A stretch of DNA of 64,000 nt from JAAFIW01 sp031414805 (GTDB lineage: Bacteria > Pseudomonadota > Gammaproteobacteria > Burkholderiales > Burkholderiaceae_C), in assembly GCA_031414805.1 (NCBI GenBank), contig JANOQJ010000006.1:1-64000 (forward strand). The letters are read 5' to 3'. Both the position numbers and the translations under genes were made by a program. Of this stretch, positions 7,346-15,328 are shown piece by piece. Positions within the stretch are counted from its first letter, which is position 1, and every line of letters begins with the position of its first letter. Under the pieces are notes generated by a model. That model was not told where the DNA came from. It did not search any database and saw only the letters and a program-made list of their open reading frames with translations.

Positions 7346-8833
7346 TCAAATGCGTGAAAAGTACTCGCGGCGCTCGAAGTCGACCTTGTCTTGTGCGGCA
7401 TCGTAGCGGGCAAGCTCGACTTGTTTGATGCGCACCAAGTAGGCCGCAAAGCCCGGACCAAACGCGGCCATGAGCGCGTCGTCTGCCTGCAGGGCAGTCA
7501 ATGTCTGCGCCAGGCTGCTGGGCAGTTTGTTGGCTTCGGGCACGTCGCCTGCGTAGGGCGACAAGGTGGCGCGTGGCGGTGCCAGTTGCCGACGGACGCC
7601 GTCCAGCCCGGCGTGAATTTGCGAGGCGATGTACAGGTAAGGATTGGCTGCGGGCTCGCCGAGGCGGTTTTCGATGCGGGTGGCTGGGTCGCCAGCCGCG
7701 CCAATCACCCGCAACATCGCGCCCCGGTTGTCGTAGCCCCACAGCGCGGCTTGAGGGGCCAGGGCGTTGGGCTGGTAGCGGCCATAGCCGTTGACGGTGG
7801 GCGTGGCAAACACGGCTGCGCCCTGGGCATGGGCCAGCAGGCCGGCCAGGTAGTGGCAGCCGGTCGTGCTCAAGGTGTGGGCGGCGTCGGTGGGGGTGCT
7901 GCCTGCTTGTGGTGCTTCACGCATGAAGGCGTTATCTCCATCGTTCAATGAAACCAGCGACTGATGCAGGTGCCACCCGCTGGACATGATGTGCGGAAAC
8001 GGTGGCCTGCACATAAACGTGGCGTGGTAGCCCGCGCGCCGCAGGGCCTGGCGCACGCCGTTGCGAAACCGCACCATGTTGTCGGCAGCGGTCAGGGCGT
8101 CAGTCACGTCAAACACGGCTTCGACCTGGCTGGGGCCAAATTCCACTTCGAGCGACAGCAGCGGCAAGCCCAGTGCCTGCGCCGTGCGCTGCACGATGGA
8201 GAGCGGCTCGTCGCAGGCATCGGTGTAGGCGTCGCTCAGCAGCTGGTAGCCGGGGTGAATCATGTCCACCTGGGGCGGCAGGCCCGGCCAGGCGGCTTGG
8301 TCGGGGTCGGTTTGTGGCGTGGGGTCGGTGATTTTGTAGATGTGAAATTCCACCTCCAGGCCGCACTGCATGCCAAGACCTTGCTGGGCCAGTTTTTGTA
8401 GCGCTTGCTGCAGCACATGGCGGGTGTCGACAGGAACAATCTGGCCGTTTGCAAAGTACGGCTGGCACTGTAGCCAGGCGGTTTTGTCGGCCCAGGGCAA
8501 GACGCGAAAGCTGCCGGGATCGGCCAGCATCAGCAGGTTGGTAGCACCTTCAAAGCCGAGTAGGTCACCCATGCCACCAGCTTCAAATACCTTGAACGCA
8601 GTGCGGTCAGACGTGTCTTTCAGGAGCAGGGTACTGACCATGCCCACGCCCTCGTGCAGCGCTTTCACCGCGCTACTTGCCACCAGGGTTTTGCTACGCA
8701 GGCTGCCGTGCAGGTCGCACCAGGCGAAGCGCACGAGTTCAATGTTGTGGGACTGAAGCTGCTCGGCCACGCGTGCGATGGCTTGGTCGCGCTCGGGGGT
8801 GGCGATGCCGCAGCGGTGGGCGAAGGTGGTCAT
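7346..8833 (-). CDS. Glutamine synthetase family ligase (possibly gamma-glutamyl-amide forming)
   Basis: A 495-residue protein with the glutamine synthetase catalytic fold. Metal and substrate residues are present: LEVEFH at 159-164, E229/E231 and E238, HLH at 288-290 in SSGWHLHQSL, R370 in YDNRGAMLR, and TRIENR at 385-390 followed by the family block AANPYLYIASQIHAGLDG. It lacks the tyrosine adenylylation region of GlnA-I. The setting between a Rieske oxygenase and a ferredoxin suggests a catabolic ligase that gamma-glutamylates an amine, as in aniline degradation (TdnQ/AtdA1) or polyamine use (PuuA). The substrate is inferred, not seen. Confidence 0.82.
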   Translation of the reverse strand: MTTFAHRCGIATPERDQAIARVAEQLQSHNIELVRFAWCDLHGSLRSKTLVASSAVKALHEGVGMVSTLLLKDTSDRTAFKVFEAGGMGDLLGFEGATNLLMLADPGSFRVLPWADKTAWLQCQPYFANGQIVPVDTRHVLQQALQKLAQQGLGMQCGLEVEFHIYKITDPTPQTDPDQAAWPGLPPQVDMIHPGYQLLSDAYTDACDEPLSIVQRTAQALGLPLLSLEVEFGPSQVEAVFDVTDALTAADNMVRFRNGVRQALRRAGYHATFMCRPPFPHIMSSGWHLHQSLVSLNDGDNAFMREAPQAGSTPTDAAHTLSTTGCHYLAGLLAHAQGAAVFATPTVNGYGRYQPNALAPQAALWGYDNRGAMLRVIGAAGDPATRIENRLGEPAANPYLYIASQIHAGLDGVRRQLAPPRATLSPYAGDVPEANKLPSSLAQTLTALQADDALMAAFGPGFAAYLVRIKQVELARYDAAQDKVDFERREYFSRI

Positions 8834-8858
8834 GTTGATTGGGTTTGTATCGCGCAGG

Positions 8859-8894
8859 CCCTCACCCCTGCCCTCTCCCAGAGGGAGAGGGAGG
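8859..8894. repeat. Family C element overlapping the Rieske gene 3' end
   Basis: CCCTCACCCCTGCCCTCTCC followed by CAGAGGGAGAGGG. The stop codon of the Rieske oxygenase gene lies inside it, so the last residues of that protein (PPSPSGRGQG) are repeat-encoded. Confidence 0.85.
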
Positions 8895-10301
8895 AAGAGA
8901 AGCCCATGGCGCGGCGTCCCGCCTCGCAGTCACCTGCGCCTGCCACCACGCTTCCCACTCCTGCGCAGGCGCAATGCCATCCACCGTGTCAGGTCCCGTC
9001 ATCTGCGCGGCCAGCGAAGCATCCGCCACACCGGGCGGCACGCCCCCTTGCTGCACGGTGTCAATCGCCGCCAGCAGCAGGCGCCGGTTGGCCATGATGA
9101 CTTTGTCGGTGGTGCCCAGGTGCTCGCGGGTGCGGTCGGCAATCGGGCCCATGCTTTCCACGGCCCACTGGTCGTGTACGTTGATGTCTTCTTCGCCCAT
9201 GCCCAGGTAGGTCTGGCTTTGCTGCTCGGCGGCGTTAAAGCCCCAGTGGTTGTGGCGACCGTTTTTGGGCAGGTAGTCGGGCAGGCTGATGAAGCGCAGG
9301 CGCTGGTTGCGCATGGCTTCTTTGTCGACCGGCTGGTCAAAGCTGGTGAAGAAGGAATACCAATAAGTGTGCGTGTCGTCCACCGGCACGTGCATTTGCG
9401 TAATCGTCATGGTTTCCGACAGCGGAATGACGAAGGTGTGCGGGAAGATGGCCTGCGTCACGCGCACGTGTTTCAAGGTTTCCGTCATGGCGCGCAAGGC
9501 GGTGAGTTGCAGGCCCCAGGGCTTGGGCTCAAAGCGGATTTCGGCGCGGTGAAACTCCCGCATGATCCGCGTCATCGGCCAATGCTGGCCTTCAATTTCA
9601 CCCGAGTTCGTGGAGAGGGTGGCGCTGCGAAATTGGCGGCCCGCCGCGTTGTCACCCGTGGCATGCAGCGATTCATCGTTGAAAAAGCGGTGCAAAAACG
9701 AGGGGTGAACCGGGTCAATGCCCACCTCAAACGCTTGCAGCCAATTGGCGTTCCACAGGCCCTTGAACGCGAAGGTATGCGTGGCCGGGGCGGTGAAGCA
9801 GTCGAACGCAGGGAAGGGCGGCGTTGCTATAGTTTCAATAGCTGCTTGAGCAGGTTCTATAAGGGCTAGATAACCAAACAGCACACCACTGCGCTCGATG
9901 ACCGGGTAGCTGCGTTGGCGGACCCGGGTGCATAGCTGGCTACCGACAGGCTCACCCGGCGTTTCCAGGCAGGTGCCGTCCACCGCAAATTTCCAGCCAT
10001 GAAAAGGGCAGCGTAGCCCGTCGCCCTGCTCGCCCGTTTCCAGCCGCCCGAATGACAAGTCAGCCCCGCGGTGCGGGCAGTCGCGGTCGAGCAAACCCCA
10101 GCGGTTTTGGCCGTCTTTGAACAGCACGAAATCTTGCCCCAACACCCGCACCGCCTTGACGGGGCGCTGCGCCATGCGGGGGTCTAAAACCGGGTTGAAT
10201 TCATCGACCAGGGCTAGCGGTTGCCAGTAGCGACGCAGCAAGTTGCCACACGGTGTGCCGGGGCCAACACGTGTGATAAGTTCGTTGTGTTCGGTTTTCA
10301 T
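8862..10301 (-). CDS. Rieske aromatic ring-hydroxylating oxygenase, phthalate 4,5-dioxygenase type
   Basis: A 479-residue oxygenase alpha subunit of the single-component (phthalate/vanillate) group. The Rieske cluster ligands are C75-P-H77 (in RDCPHRGAD) and C98-P-F-H101; the mononuclear iron motif is EVGIDPVHPSFLH with H199 and H204. Residues about 146-160 (ALIEPAQAAIETIAT) come from an in-frame family A repeat between the Rieske and catalytic domains, and the last 10 come from family C. ATG 10301 matches family N-termini; an in-frame start exists at 10331. Electrons probably come from the ferredoxin at 6842-7186. The substrate is unknown but is likely an aromatic acid or its glutamyl amide. 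Confidence 0.87.
   Translation of the reverse strand: MKTEHNELITRVGPGTPCGNLLRRYWQPLALVDEFNPVLDPRMAQRPVKAVRVLGQDFVLFKDGQNRWGLLDRDCPHRGADLSFGRLETGEQGDGLRCPFHGWKFAVDGTCLETPGEPVGSQLCTRVRQRSYPVIERSGVLFGYLALIEPAQAAIETIATPPFPAFDCFTAPATHTFAFKGLWNANWLQAFEVGIDPVHPSFLHRFFNDESLHATGDNAAGRQFRSATLSTNSGEIEGQHWPMTRIMREFHRAEIRFEPKPWGLQLTALRAMTETLKHVRVTQAIFPHTFVIPLSETMTITQMHVPVDDTHTYWYSFFTSFDQPVDKEAMRNQRLRFISLPDYLPKNGRHNHWGFNAAEQQSQTYLGMGEEDINVHDQWAVESMGPIADRTREHLGTTDKVIMANRRLLLAAIDTVQQGGVPPGVADASLAAQMTGPDTVDGIAPAQEWEAWWQAQVTARRDAAPWASLPPSPSGRGQG
9826..9868 (+). repeat. Family A element, copy 5 (inside the Rieske oxygenase gene)
   Basis: GCTATAGTTTCAATAGCTGC then TTGAGCAGGTTCTATAAGGG. On the gene strand it reads in frame as the peptide ALIEPAQAAIETIA. 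It lies at the edge between the Rieske domain and the catalytic domain. Confidence 0.9.
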
Positions 10302-10314
10302 GAAACTATTTGTA

Positions 10315-10324
10315 ATGTATACAT
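10315..10324. promoter_or_regulatory. Candidate GntR operator ATGTATACAT
   Basis: A perfect 10-base palindrome in the divergent intergenic region, 14 bases upstream of the Rieske gene start. FCD-type GntR regulators commonly bind TGTATACA-like palindromes. A related sequence, TTGTATGCATTA, lies at about 10389-10400 just before the regulator gene. Binding is inferred. Confidence 0.5.
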
Positions 10325-10414
10325 CGCACACAAAAAATTGCGCGAGTATTCATTTTTTTCTTGGAATGACTGAATGTCAATCTAAGTTTTGTATGCATTA
10401 AGGGGGCGACAGCG

Positions 10415-11218
10415 ATGAGTTTGCAACAAACCGTATTAATTGAGCTTCGTGACTTGCTGCTGAAAGGCGAATTTTTGCCGGGCCAGCGTTTGGGGGAGGT
10501 GCAGTTGGCCGACAAGCTCGGGGCGTCGCGAACGCCCATTCGGGCCGCGCTGGCCACACTGGCGCAAGAGGGCCTGATTGAGGTGTCCGGCAGTGGCGGT
10601 TACCTGGCGCGCCAGTTCAGCCTGAAAGAGGTGGTGGATGCGATTGCGGTGCGGGGACACCTGGAGGGCATGGCGGCACGGCTGGTGGCCGAAAACGGCA
10701 TGTCGCAGCAACTAAACCACCAACTGCAGCAATGCCTGGCCGACGGTGACGGCGCTTTGGCAACCGGCTTGGCCACCTACGACGACCATGCAGCCTACGT
10801 CGCCATGAACGACCGCTTTCACGCACTGGTACTGGGTGCCTGCGGCAACAAGGCATTGCAGCGCGCCCTGGCCACCAATGACAAGCTGCCGTTTGCTGCA
10901 CCGTCAACGCTTTTGCCCATGCAATGCCTGGCAGACGAGGGCTTGCGCTGGATGCACTTCGCCCACCAGCAGCACCACATGCTGGTGCAAGCCATCAAGC
11001 GTGGCGAGGGTGCCCGCGCACAGGCACTGGCCACCGAGCACACCGAAGTGGCGCGTGAAAACATGTACATGGCTGTGGCGTCGCGAGAGCAGGCGACCAG
11101 CCTGGTGCCGGGCATGCGCTTGCTGACCGAGCCGGGTGAAGCATTCAATTCCGTTCGGGCTGAGGTATCGAAGCCCTTCGATACCTCAGGGCGAACGGTT
11201 CAAACATCATCGGGCTGA
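10415..11218 (+). CDS. GntR family transcriptional regulator (FadR/FCD type)
   Basis: A 267-residue regulator. The winged helix-turn-helix lies in residues 5-70 (LGEVQLADKLGASRTPIRAA is the recognition region), followed by an all-helical FCD effector domain. It is transcribed away from the Rieske operon, the usual layout for a local repressor of a catabolic operon. GTG and ATG alternatives were considered; ATG 10415 has GGGGGCGA upstream. The last 20 or so residues (from FNSVRAEVSKPFDTSGRTVQ) are encoded by a family E palindrome and are unlikely to belong to the ancestral protein. Confidence 0.9.
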   Translation: MSLQQTVLIELRDLLLKGEFLPGQRLGEVQLADKLGASRTPIRAALATLAQEGLIEVSGSGGYLARQFSLKEVVDAIAVRGHLEGMAARLVAENGMSQQLNHQLQQCLADGDGALATGLATYDDHAAYVAMNDRFHALVLGACGNKALQRALATNDKLPFAAPSTLLPMQCLADEGLRWMHFAHQQHHMLVQAIKRGEGARAQALATEHTEVARENMYMAVASREQATSLVPGMRLLTEPGEAFNSVRAEVSKPFDTSGRTVQTSSG

Positions 11219-11223
11219 ATCAA
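11151..11223. repeat. Family E palindromic element, copy 2 (in the GntR gene 3' end)
   Basis: GAGGTATCGAAGCCCTTCGA and its complement form a tight hairpin, followed by the outer arm CATCATCGGGCTGAATCAA. One outer arm is missing compared with the copy at 22.0 kb. It encodes the C-terminus and stop codon of the regulator. Confidence 0.8.
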
Positions 11224-11227
11224 CAGC

Positions 11228-11350
11228 TCAACGCCTGGCACACACCGCAAAGTACCCCGCGCGCCACAGCTGCACACCCAGCAACACCGACAGATACGAC
11301 GCCGCAATATGCCGCCAACGCCAGGCTGGCAGGCGTTTGTGTTGCCACAG
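11228..11350 (-). pseudogene. Duplicate 3' end of the methyltransferase gene
   Basis: The minus strand reads LWQHKRLPAWRWRHIAASYL, then SVLLGVQLWRAGYFAVCARR and a stop. This is almost identical to the last 43 residues of the methyltransferase at 13979-14854, including the DNA level. It has no start and no upstream part. It forms a direct repeat of about 115 bases with 13994-14110, and the pair brackets the two membrane protein genes. Confidence 0.85.
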
Positions 11351-11407
11351 CCGGTGGTCGGATGGGGGTATCGTGCGTACGTCTTTTGTTTACAAAGTGA
11401 GGTCGGC

Positions 11408-12331
11408 GTGAACCCATCTGATGCATTCGTTCAACAAACCCCTATGAGCCCGCCTGTCGCACAGCAGGTGTGGCTGCTGCGAGGGGTGGCGGTGGTGGCC
11501 GCGGCGCTCTTGGGGTTGGGGGTGGTGATGTGGATTGCAGCGAACTGGCAAGCCATGGGACGCGTGAGCCATTTCGCGTTGCTGCAAGGCCTGGTGCTGA
11601 CCACCGGATTGGGGGCGGCCGCGCTGGCACCGGGGCGTGCGGCGCTGGGTTTGCTGTGCTTTTTAGGCACCGGTGCACTCTTTGCCTACTTTGGTCAAAC
11701 CTACCAAACCGGGGCCGACCCCTGGCAGCTGTTTGCCCTGTGGGCTGTGTTGGCGCTGCCGCTGTGTCTGGCCACGCGCTCCGACGTGCTGTGGGCTCCG
11801 TGGGCACTGGTGGCTGCGACCGCCATCTCGCTGTGGACGCACACCCACAGTGGCCACCGTTGGGAGGTTCAGACCGATCAGTTGCAGGTGCATCTGCTGG
11901 GCTGGTCGGCGTGTCTGGCACTGGCGGCATGGCTCAGCCCAGCCATGGCCCGCTTGAGCGGGGCGGGGCTGTGGAGCTTCCGGCTGGCGGTGGTGCTGGT
12001 GGTGTTTGCCATCACCTTGACAGGCATCGGCGGCTTGCTGGACCGAACCATTGCACCGCAGTACCCGCTGGGCGTGCTGGTGCTGGCGGTGGGCTTTGCG
12101 ATGCTGTGCGTAGACAAGGGGTGGGACGTGTTTGCAGCCAGCGCGGTGGCCTTGGGCCTGAACGGCTTGCTGGTTGCAGGGCTGGTGCGCTGGTTGTTTG
12201 ACGATGCAGCGGGCGACTGGATAGGGCGTTTGTTGTTGCTGGGCTTGCTCGCGGCGGGCCTTTTGGCTGTGTCGGTCAGCGTGGTGATGCGCATCGCCCG
12301 CAAGCAGTCAGCACGAGGAGCCACAGCATGA
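11408..12331 (+). CDS. DUF2157 domain membrane protein
   Basis: A 307-residue integral membrane protein with about eight to nine hydrophobic segments spread along its length. The N-terminal part (VWLLRGVAVVAAALLGLGVV, then MWIAANWQ) is typical of DUF2157. The function is unknown. The GTG at 11408 is favoured because GTGAGG lies 5-10 bases upstream; ATG 11444 is an alternative without a clear site. The stop overlaps the start of the next gene by ATGA, and the two families are often paired. The region upstream of the start is the duplicated methyltransferase tail, so its promoter context is recent. Confidence 0.8.
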   Translation: MNPSDAFVQQTPMSPPVAQQVWLLRGVAVVAAALLGLGVVMWIAANWQAMGRVSHFALLQGLVLTTGLGAAALAPGRAALGLLCFLGTGALFAYFGQTYQTGADPWQLFALWAVLALPLCLATRSDVLWAPWALVAATAISLWTHTHSGHRWEVQTDQLQVHLLGWSACLALAAWLSPAMARLSGAGLWSFRLAVVLVVFAITLTGIGGLLDRTIAPQYPLGVLVLAVGFAMLCVDKGWDVFAASAVALGLNGLLVAGLVRWLFDDAAGDWIGRLLLLGLLAAGLLAVSVSVVMRIARKQSARGATA

Positions 12332-13956
12332 ACGCGCCACCGCAATCGCTGCATCCCAATCCGTTCGCCGCAGTTCCGCCGGAGGTTAATCAGAGGTTCC
12401 CCAGCGCCCGCCCGTGGCCCGTGGTGTTGCTCACCGCTTTGGGGGCCTGGCTGGCTGCGGTGCCGATCATGGTGGCGGTGTACGAATTGCTGGGTGACCG
12501 CCTGACTCAGGGCGTCACGCCCTACATCGTGGGCGTGTTGGCGCTCGGCGCTGCGCTGGTCGTGCTGCGGTCTGCGAGCGCGCCTATTTTTCTGGAGCAA
12601 CTGGCGGTGCCCGCGCTGATGGTGGGGCTCGGTACGCTGGGCATGGCGATTCACAACGACTTGCCCGCAGCAGGCGGTCGAGCGCTGATGCTGTGCGTGG
12701 TGACGGCGCTGGCCTGGGCACTGCCCAAAGACTGGTTGCGGGTTTTGCTGGGCGCAGGCGCAGCGGCGTTGCTGGGTGATTTGCTGTCCTCTGTGAACTG
12801 CTGCGGAAGTTGGCGCCCCAGTGAGTTCTGGTTACTGCATGGCGTGCTGCTCGTCTGGCTGGGGCTGGCCGCATGGCGTTTGCGGCCCACCGCTGCAGCA
12901 GCCTGGCTGGAGCCATTTAACGCAGGCTGGTTGCTGGCTGTTTTGGTAGGGCTGGTAGCGCTGACGGGCCGTACGTTTTTAGTGGGTGGGAACGCGGTGG
13001 AGCAAACGGGTGCCTCCTGGGTGGTGGCAAACGGATCTCACAGCACTGAAAGCCTCTTGCGGCAAGGGCTATCGGCTCTGCTCGCTGTGGCAAGTTTCGC
13101 TGTTGCCCTGCGTGCCTGGCCGGTGCTGCGCAGCGGTCAGCCAATGGTCCAGGCGGGTGTGGTGGCAACCGTGGTGGCAGCGCTGGCCTGGTTTATGCCC
13201 ACGCTGGGCGCAGCCTGTCTGGCCCTGATGGTCACCGCCTCGCTACACCGATGGCGTCTGGCGGCGGCTTGCGCTGTGGCGGCAGCCTGGGTGGTGGGCG
13301 CGTTTTATTACCAGCTGCAATGGCCGCTGGGTGACAAAGCCCTGCTGATGATGCTGGCCGGGACCATTTTGGGCGGCCTGGCTTGGCTGAGCCACCGCCG
13401 AGATCCGCCCGTACACGTCAGCGAAACCCACCCGCCTGGCCCCACAACAGCCATCTCACGCCAGCGCCTGGCCGTGTGGGCCATCGCTCTGGGCACCGTG
13501 CTCACCTTGGTGGTGGCCAACGTAGCCATCTGGCAGAAACAACACCTGATTGCCAACGGCAAGCGTATCTACATAGAACTGGCACCGGCAGACCCCCGCT
13601 CGCTGATGCAAGGTGATTTCATGCGCCTGCGTTTTGCGGCGCTGAGCGTGCCTGAGCCGCTGCGCAGCAGTCTGCGCGGCCAGCGCCCGCACATGGTGAT
13701 GCAGCTGGATCAGCAGGGCATTGCCAAACCGCTGCGCCTGCACGGCCCCGAGCAGGTGTTGGCACCCGGAGAAATGCTGCTGCAACTGACGCGCAAAGAT
13801 GGCGGTTGGGTGGTGGTCACCGATGCCTGGTTTTTTCAGGAAGGCCAAGCAGGCATGTGGCAGGCCGCCAAATTCGGCGAGTTTCGGGTCTTGCCTGACG
13901 GGCGAGCCTTGCTGGTGAGCCTGGCTGACGAGAACTTGAAAGCCATTCAACCTTGA
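12328..13956 (+). CDS. Fused DUF4401 and GDYXXLXY domain membrane protein
   Basis: A 542-residue protein. Residues about 25-345 hold many hydrophobic segments of the DUF4401 type. After a polar linker, one further transmembrane segment (residues about 380-400) leads into a periplasmic GDYXXLXY domain with the signature PRSLMQGDFMRLRF. In many genomes these are two separate genes; here they are one. Start and stop are in an operon with the DUF2157 gene (ATGA overlap). The role is unknown. Confidence 0.82.
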   Translation: MNAPPQSLHPNPFAAVPPEVNQRFPSARPWPVVLLTALGAWLAAVPIMVAVYELLGDRLTQGVTPYIVGVLALGAALVVLRSASAPIFLEQLAVPALMVGLGTLGMAIHNDLPAAGGRALMLCVVTALAWALPKDWLRVLLGAGAAALLGDLLSSVNCCGSWRPSEFWLLHGVLLVWLGLAAWRLRPTAAAAWLEPFNAGWLLAVLVGLVALTGRTFLVGGNAVEQTGASWVVANGSHSTESLLRQGLSALLAVASFAVALRAWPVLRSGQPMVQAGVVATVVAALAWFMPTLGAACLALMVTASLHRWRLAAACAVAAAWVVGAFYYQLQWPLGDKALLMMLAGTILGGLAWLSHRRDPPVHVSETHPPGPTTAISRQRLAVWAIALGTVLTLVVANVAIWQKQHLIANGKRIYIELAPADPRSLMQGDFMRLRFAALSVPEPLRSSLRGQRPHMVMQLDQQGIAKPLRLHGPEQVLAPGEMLLQLTRKDGGWVVVTDAWFFQEGQAGMWQAAKFGEFRVLPDGRALLVSLADENLKAIQP

Positions 13957-13978
13957 CGGGCTGGATGGCTGGATTGGC

Positions 13979-14854
13979 TTAAGTCTCCCGCCGTGCGCAC
14001 ACCGCAAAGTACCCCGCGCGCCACAGCTGCACACCCAGCAGCACCGACAGATACGACGCCGCAATATGCCGCCAGCGCCAGGCGGGCAGGCGGCCTTTGT
14101 GGTGCCACAGTTGTTTGATGGTGAAGCGGGTGGCCAGCACGGGAATGTGGGCAAAGCTGGGTGCCATGCGCAGGCTCCAGTCGTGTGCCTTGACCTGTTC
14201 GAAGCCTTGACTTGTCAGCGCTTGCAAGCAGGGCTTGATCTGCGCCATTTCACGAATCGCCCAGCCCTGGCACCACCAGCGGTGTAGCGCGCCAAACAAG
14301 CCCGTGGCCGGCTTGCGCAGAAAGCCGTCGATGAACACCAGCGTGCCGCCGGGCTTGAGCAGGCGCCACGCTTCTGCGATGAGGTCGGCTTTGTCGGCGC
14401 CCTGGGCATAGCAAGCGCTTTCAATGGCGTAGACGGCATCGAAACTGATACTGGGCAGGCCGGTTTGGGTGTAGTTGCGCTGGTGCAGCCGCACTTGCTG
14501 CACACCGATGCGGCCAGCGGCCACGTCGGCCGCGTTGAGTTGCCCGGCCAGTTGCACCTGCACGGGCGAGATGGTGACGGCGTCGATGGTGCAGCGGGGC
14601 ATGGCGGCGGCCAGCGCCCGGGCGGTGGCGGCGACCCCGCAGCCCAGGTCGGCCATGCGGGGCGCGTCGGTACTCGTAAAGCCCAGCAAGCGCTGCAACT
14701 GCACCGTGGTCTCATGCAGCATGGGTCCGCGCGCAAACGGGTTCAGGCCCCAGCGCCAGTAGCCAAAGTGCATGTGGTATTCAGCGCTCCAGTCGGCGTA
14801 GTCGGCCGTGCAGTTGTCGTAGTAGGCGACGATGTTTGTCAGGCCGCTGGGCAT
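13979..14854 (-). CDS. Class I SAM-dependent methyltransferase
   Basis: A methyltransferase of about 291 residues. The SAM-binding motif I is ADLGCGVAATARALA, the acidic post-I region is IDAVTISPVQ, and LLKPGGTLVFIDGF marks the later core strands. It resembles cyclopropane-fatty-acid and tocopherol/sterol-type methyltransferases more than RNA ones. It sits in an operon with a desaturase, so a lipid substrate is plausible. The start is uncertain: a frame continues to an ATG at 14920, but the extra 22 residues (ALENIAQAATNSVAT) come from a family A repeat. The 3' end is duplicated at 11228-11350. Confidence 0.8.
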   Translation of the reverse strand: MPSGLTNIVAYYDNCTADYADWSAEYHMHFGYWRWGLNPFARGPMLHETTVQLQRLLGFTSTDAPRMADLGCGVAATARALAAAMPRCTIDAVTISPVQVQLAGQLNAADVAAGRIGVQQVRLHQRNYTQTGLPSISFDAVYAIESACYAQGADKADLIAEAWRLLKPGGTLVFIDGFLRKPATGLFGALHRWWCQGWAIREMAQIKPCLQALTSQGFEQVKAHDWSLRMAPSFAHIPVLATRFTIKQLWHHKGRLPAWRWRHIAASYLSVLLGVQLWRAGYFAVCARRET

Positions 14855-14869
14855 TGATGCGAAACCTGT

Positions 14870-14912
14870 TGCTACTGAATTTGTAGCTGCTTGAGCAATA
14901 TTTTCAAGGGCT
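14870..14912 (+). repeat. Family A element, copy 6 (methyltransferase 5' end)
   Basis: TGCTACTGAATTTGTAGCTG then CTTGAGCAATATTTTCAAGG. On the minus strand it is open in frame with the methyltransferase, so it may either be translated at the N-terminus or be leader sequence. Confidence 0.85.
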
Positions 14913-14953
14913 GGAGGCATATATGATCGTTATTTGTCTCTGTGGTGCCGCGT

Positions 14954-15316
14954 CTACTTCGTCCAGCCAAACCCCGCGGCAATCAGTGGCAACGACAGCA
15001 CCAGCGGGGCCCACAGCGGCGAAACCGGGAAGGCCGCAACGCCTACGATGGACGAGGCCAGCATGTAAATGCCAATCAGCTTGAGCACACGCAAATCATC
15101 CACCGCTACCGCGTGAATGGCCAAGTGCCCGGCCATCATGAACAGCGGCCCGGCCATCAAAAACCAGAAGGCCGTGCGCCGTATTTCGGGCACCGCAAAC
15201 TGGCCCACAAAGCCGTCTGCCACCGCAGCAGCCAGCGGTACCTTGAACCGCGCGATGCCAAACACGACGTGAACGATGCCCAGGATGAAGACGGCCCAGG
15301 CGGTTGCTTTTGACAT
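14954..15316 (-). CDS. DUF6463-like small membrane protein
   Basis: A 120-residue protein with four predicted transmembrane segments (ATAWAVFILGIVHVVFGIA, TAFWFLMAGPLFMMAGHLAI, IGIYMLASSIVGVAAF, APLVLSLPLIAAGFGW). It resembles the DUF6463 family; no biochemical role is known. The start has AGGAAAAACC upstream. It is the fifth gene of the run that begins with the DCC protein, 12 bases after the DUF2867 gene, so co-transcription is likely. Confidence 0.75.
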   Translation of the reverse strand: MSKATAWAVFILGIVHVVFGIARFKVPLAAAVADGFVGQFAVPEIRRTAFWFLMAGPLFMMAGHLAIHAVAVDDLRVLKLIGIYMLASSIVGVAAFPVSPLWAPLVLSLPLIAAGFGWTK

Positions 15317-15328
15317 GGTTTTTCCTGG

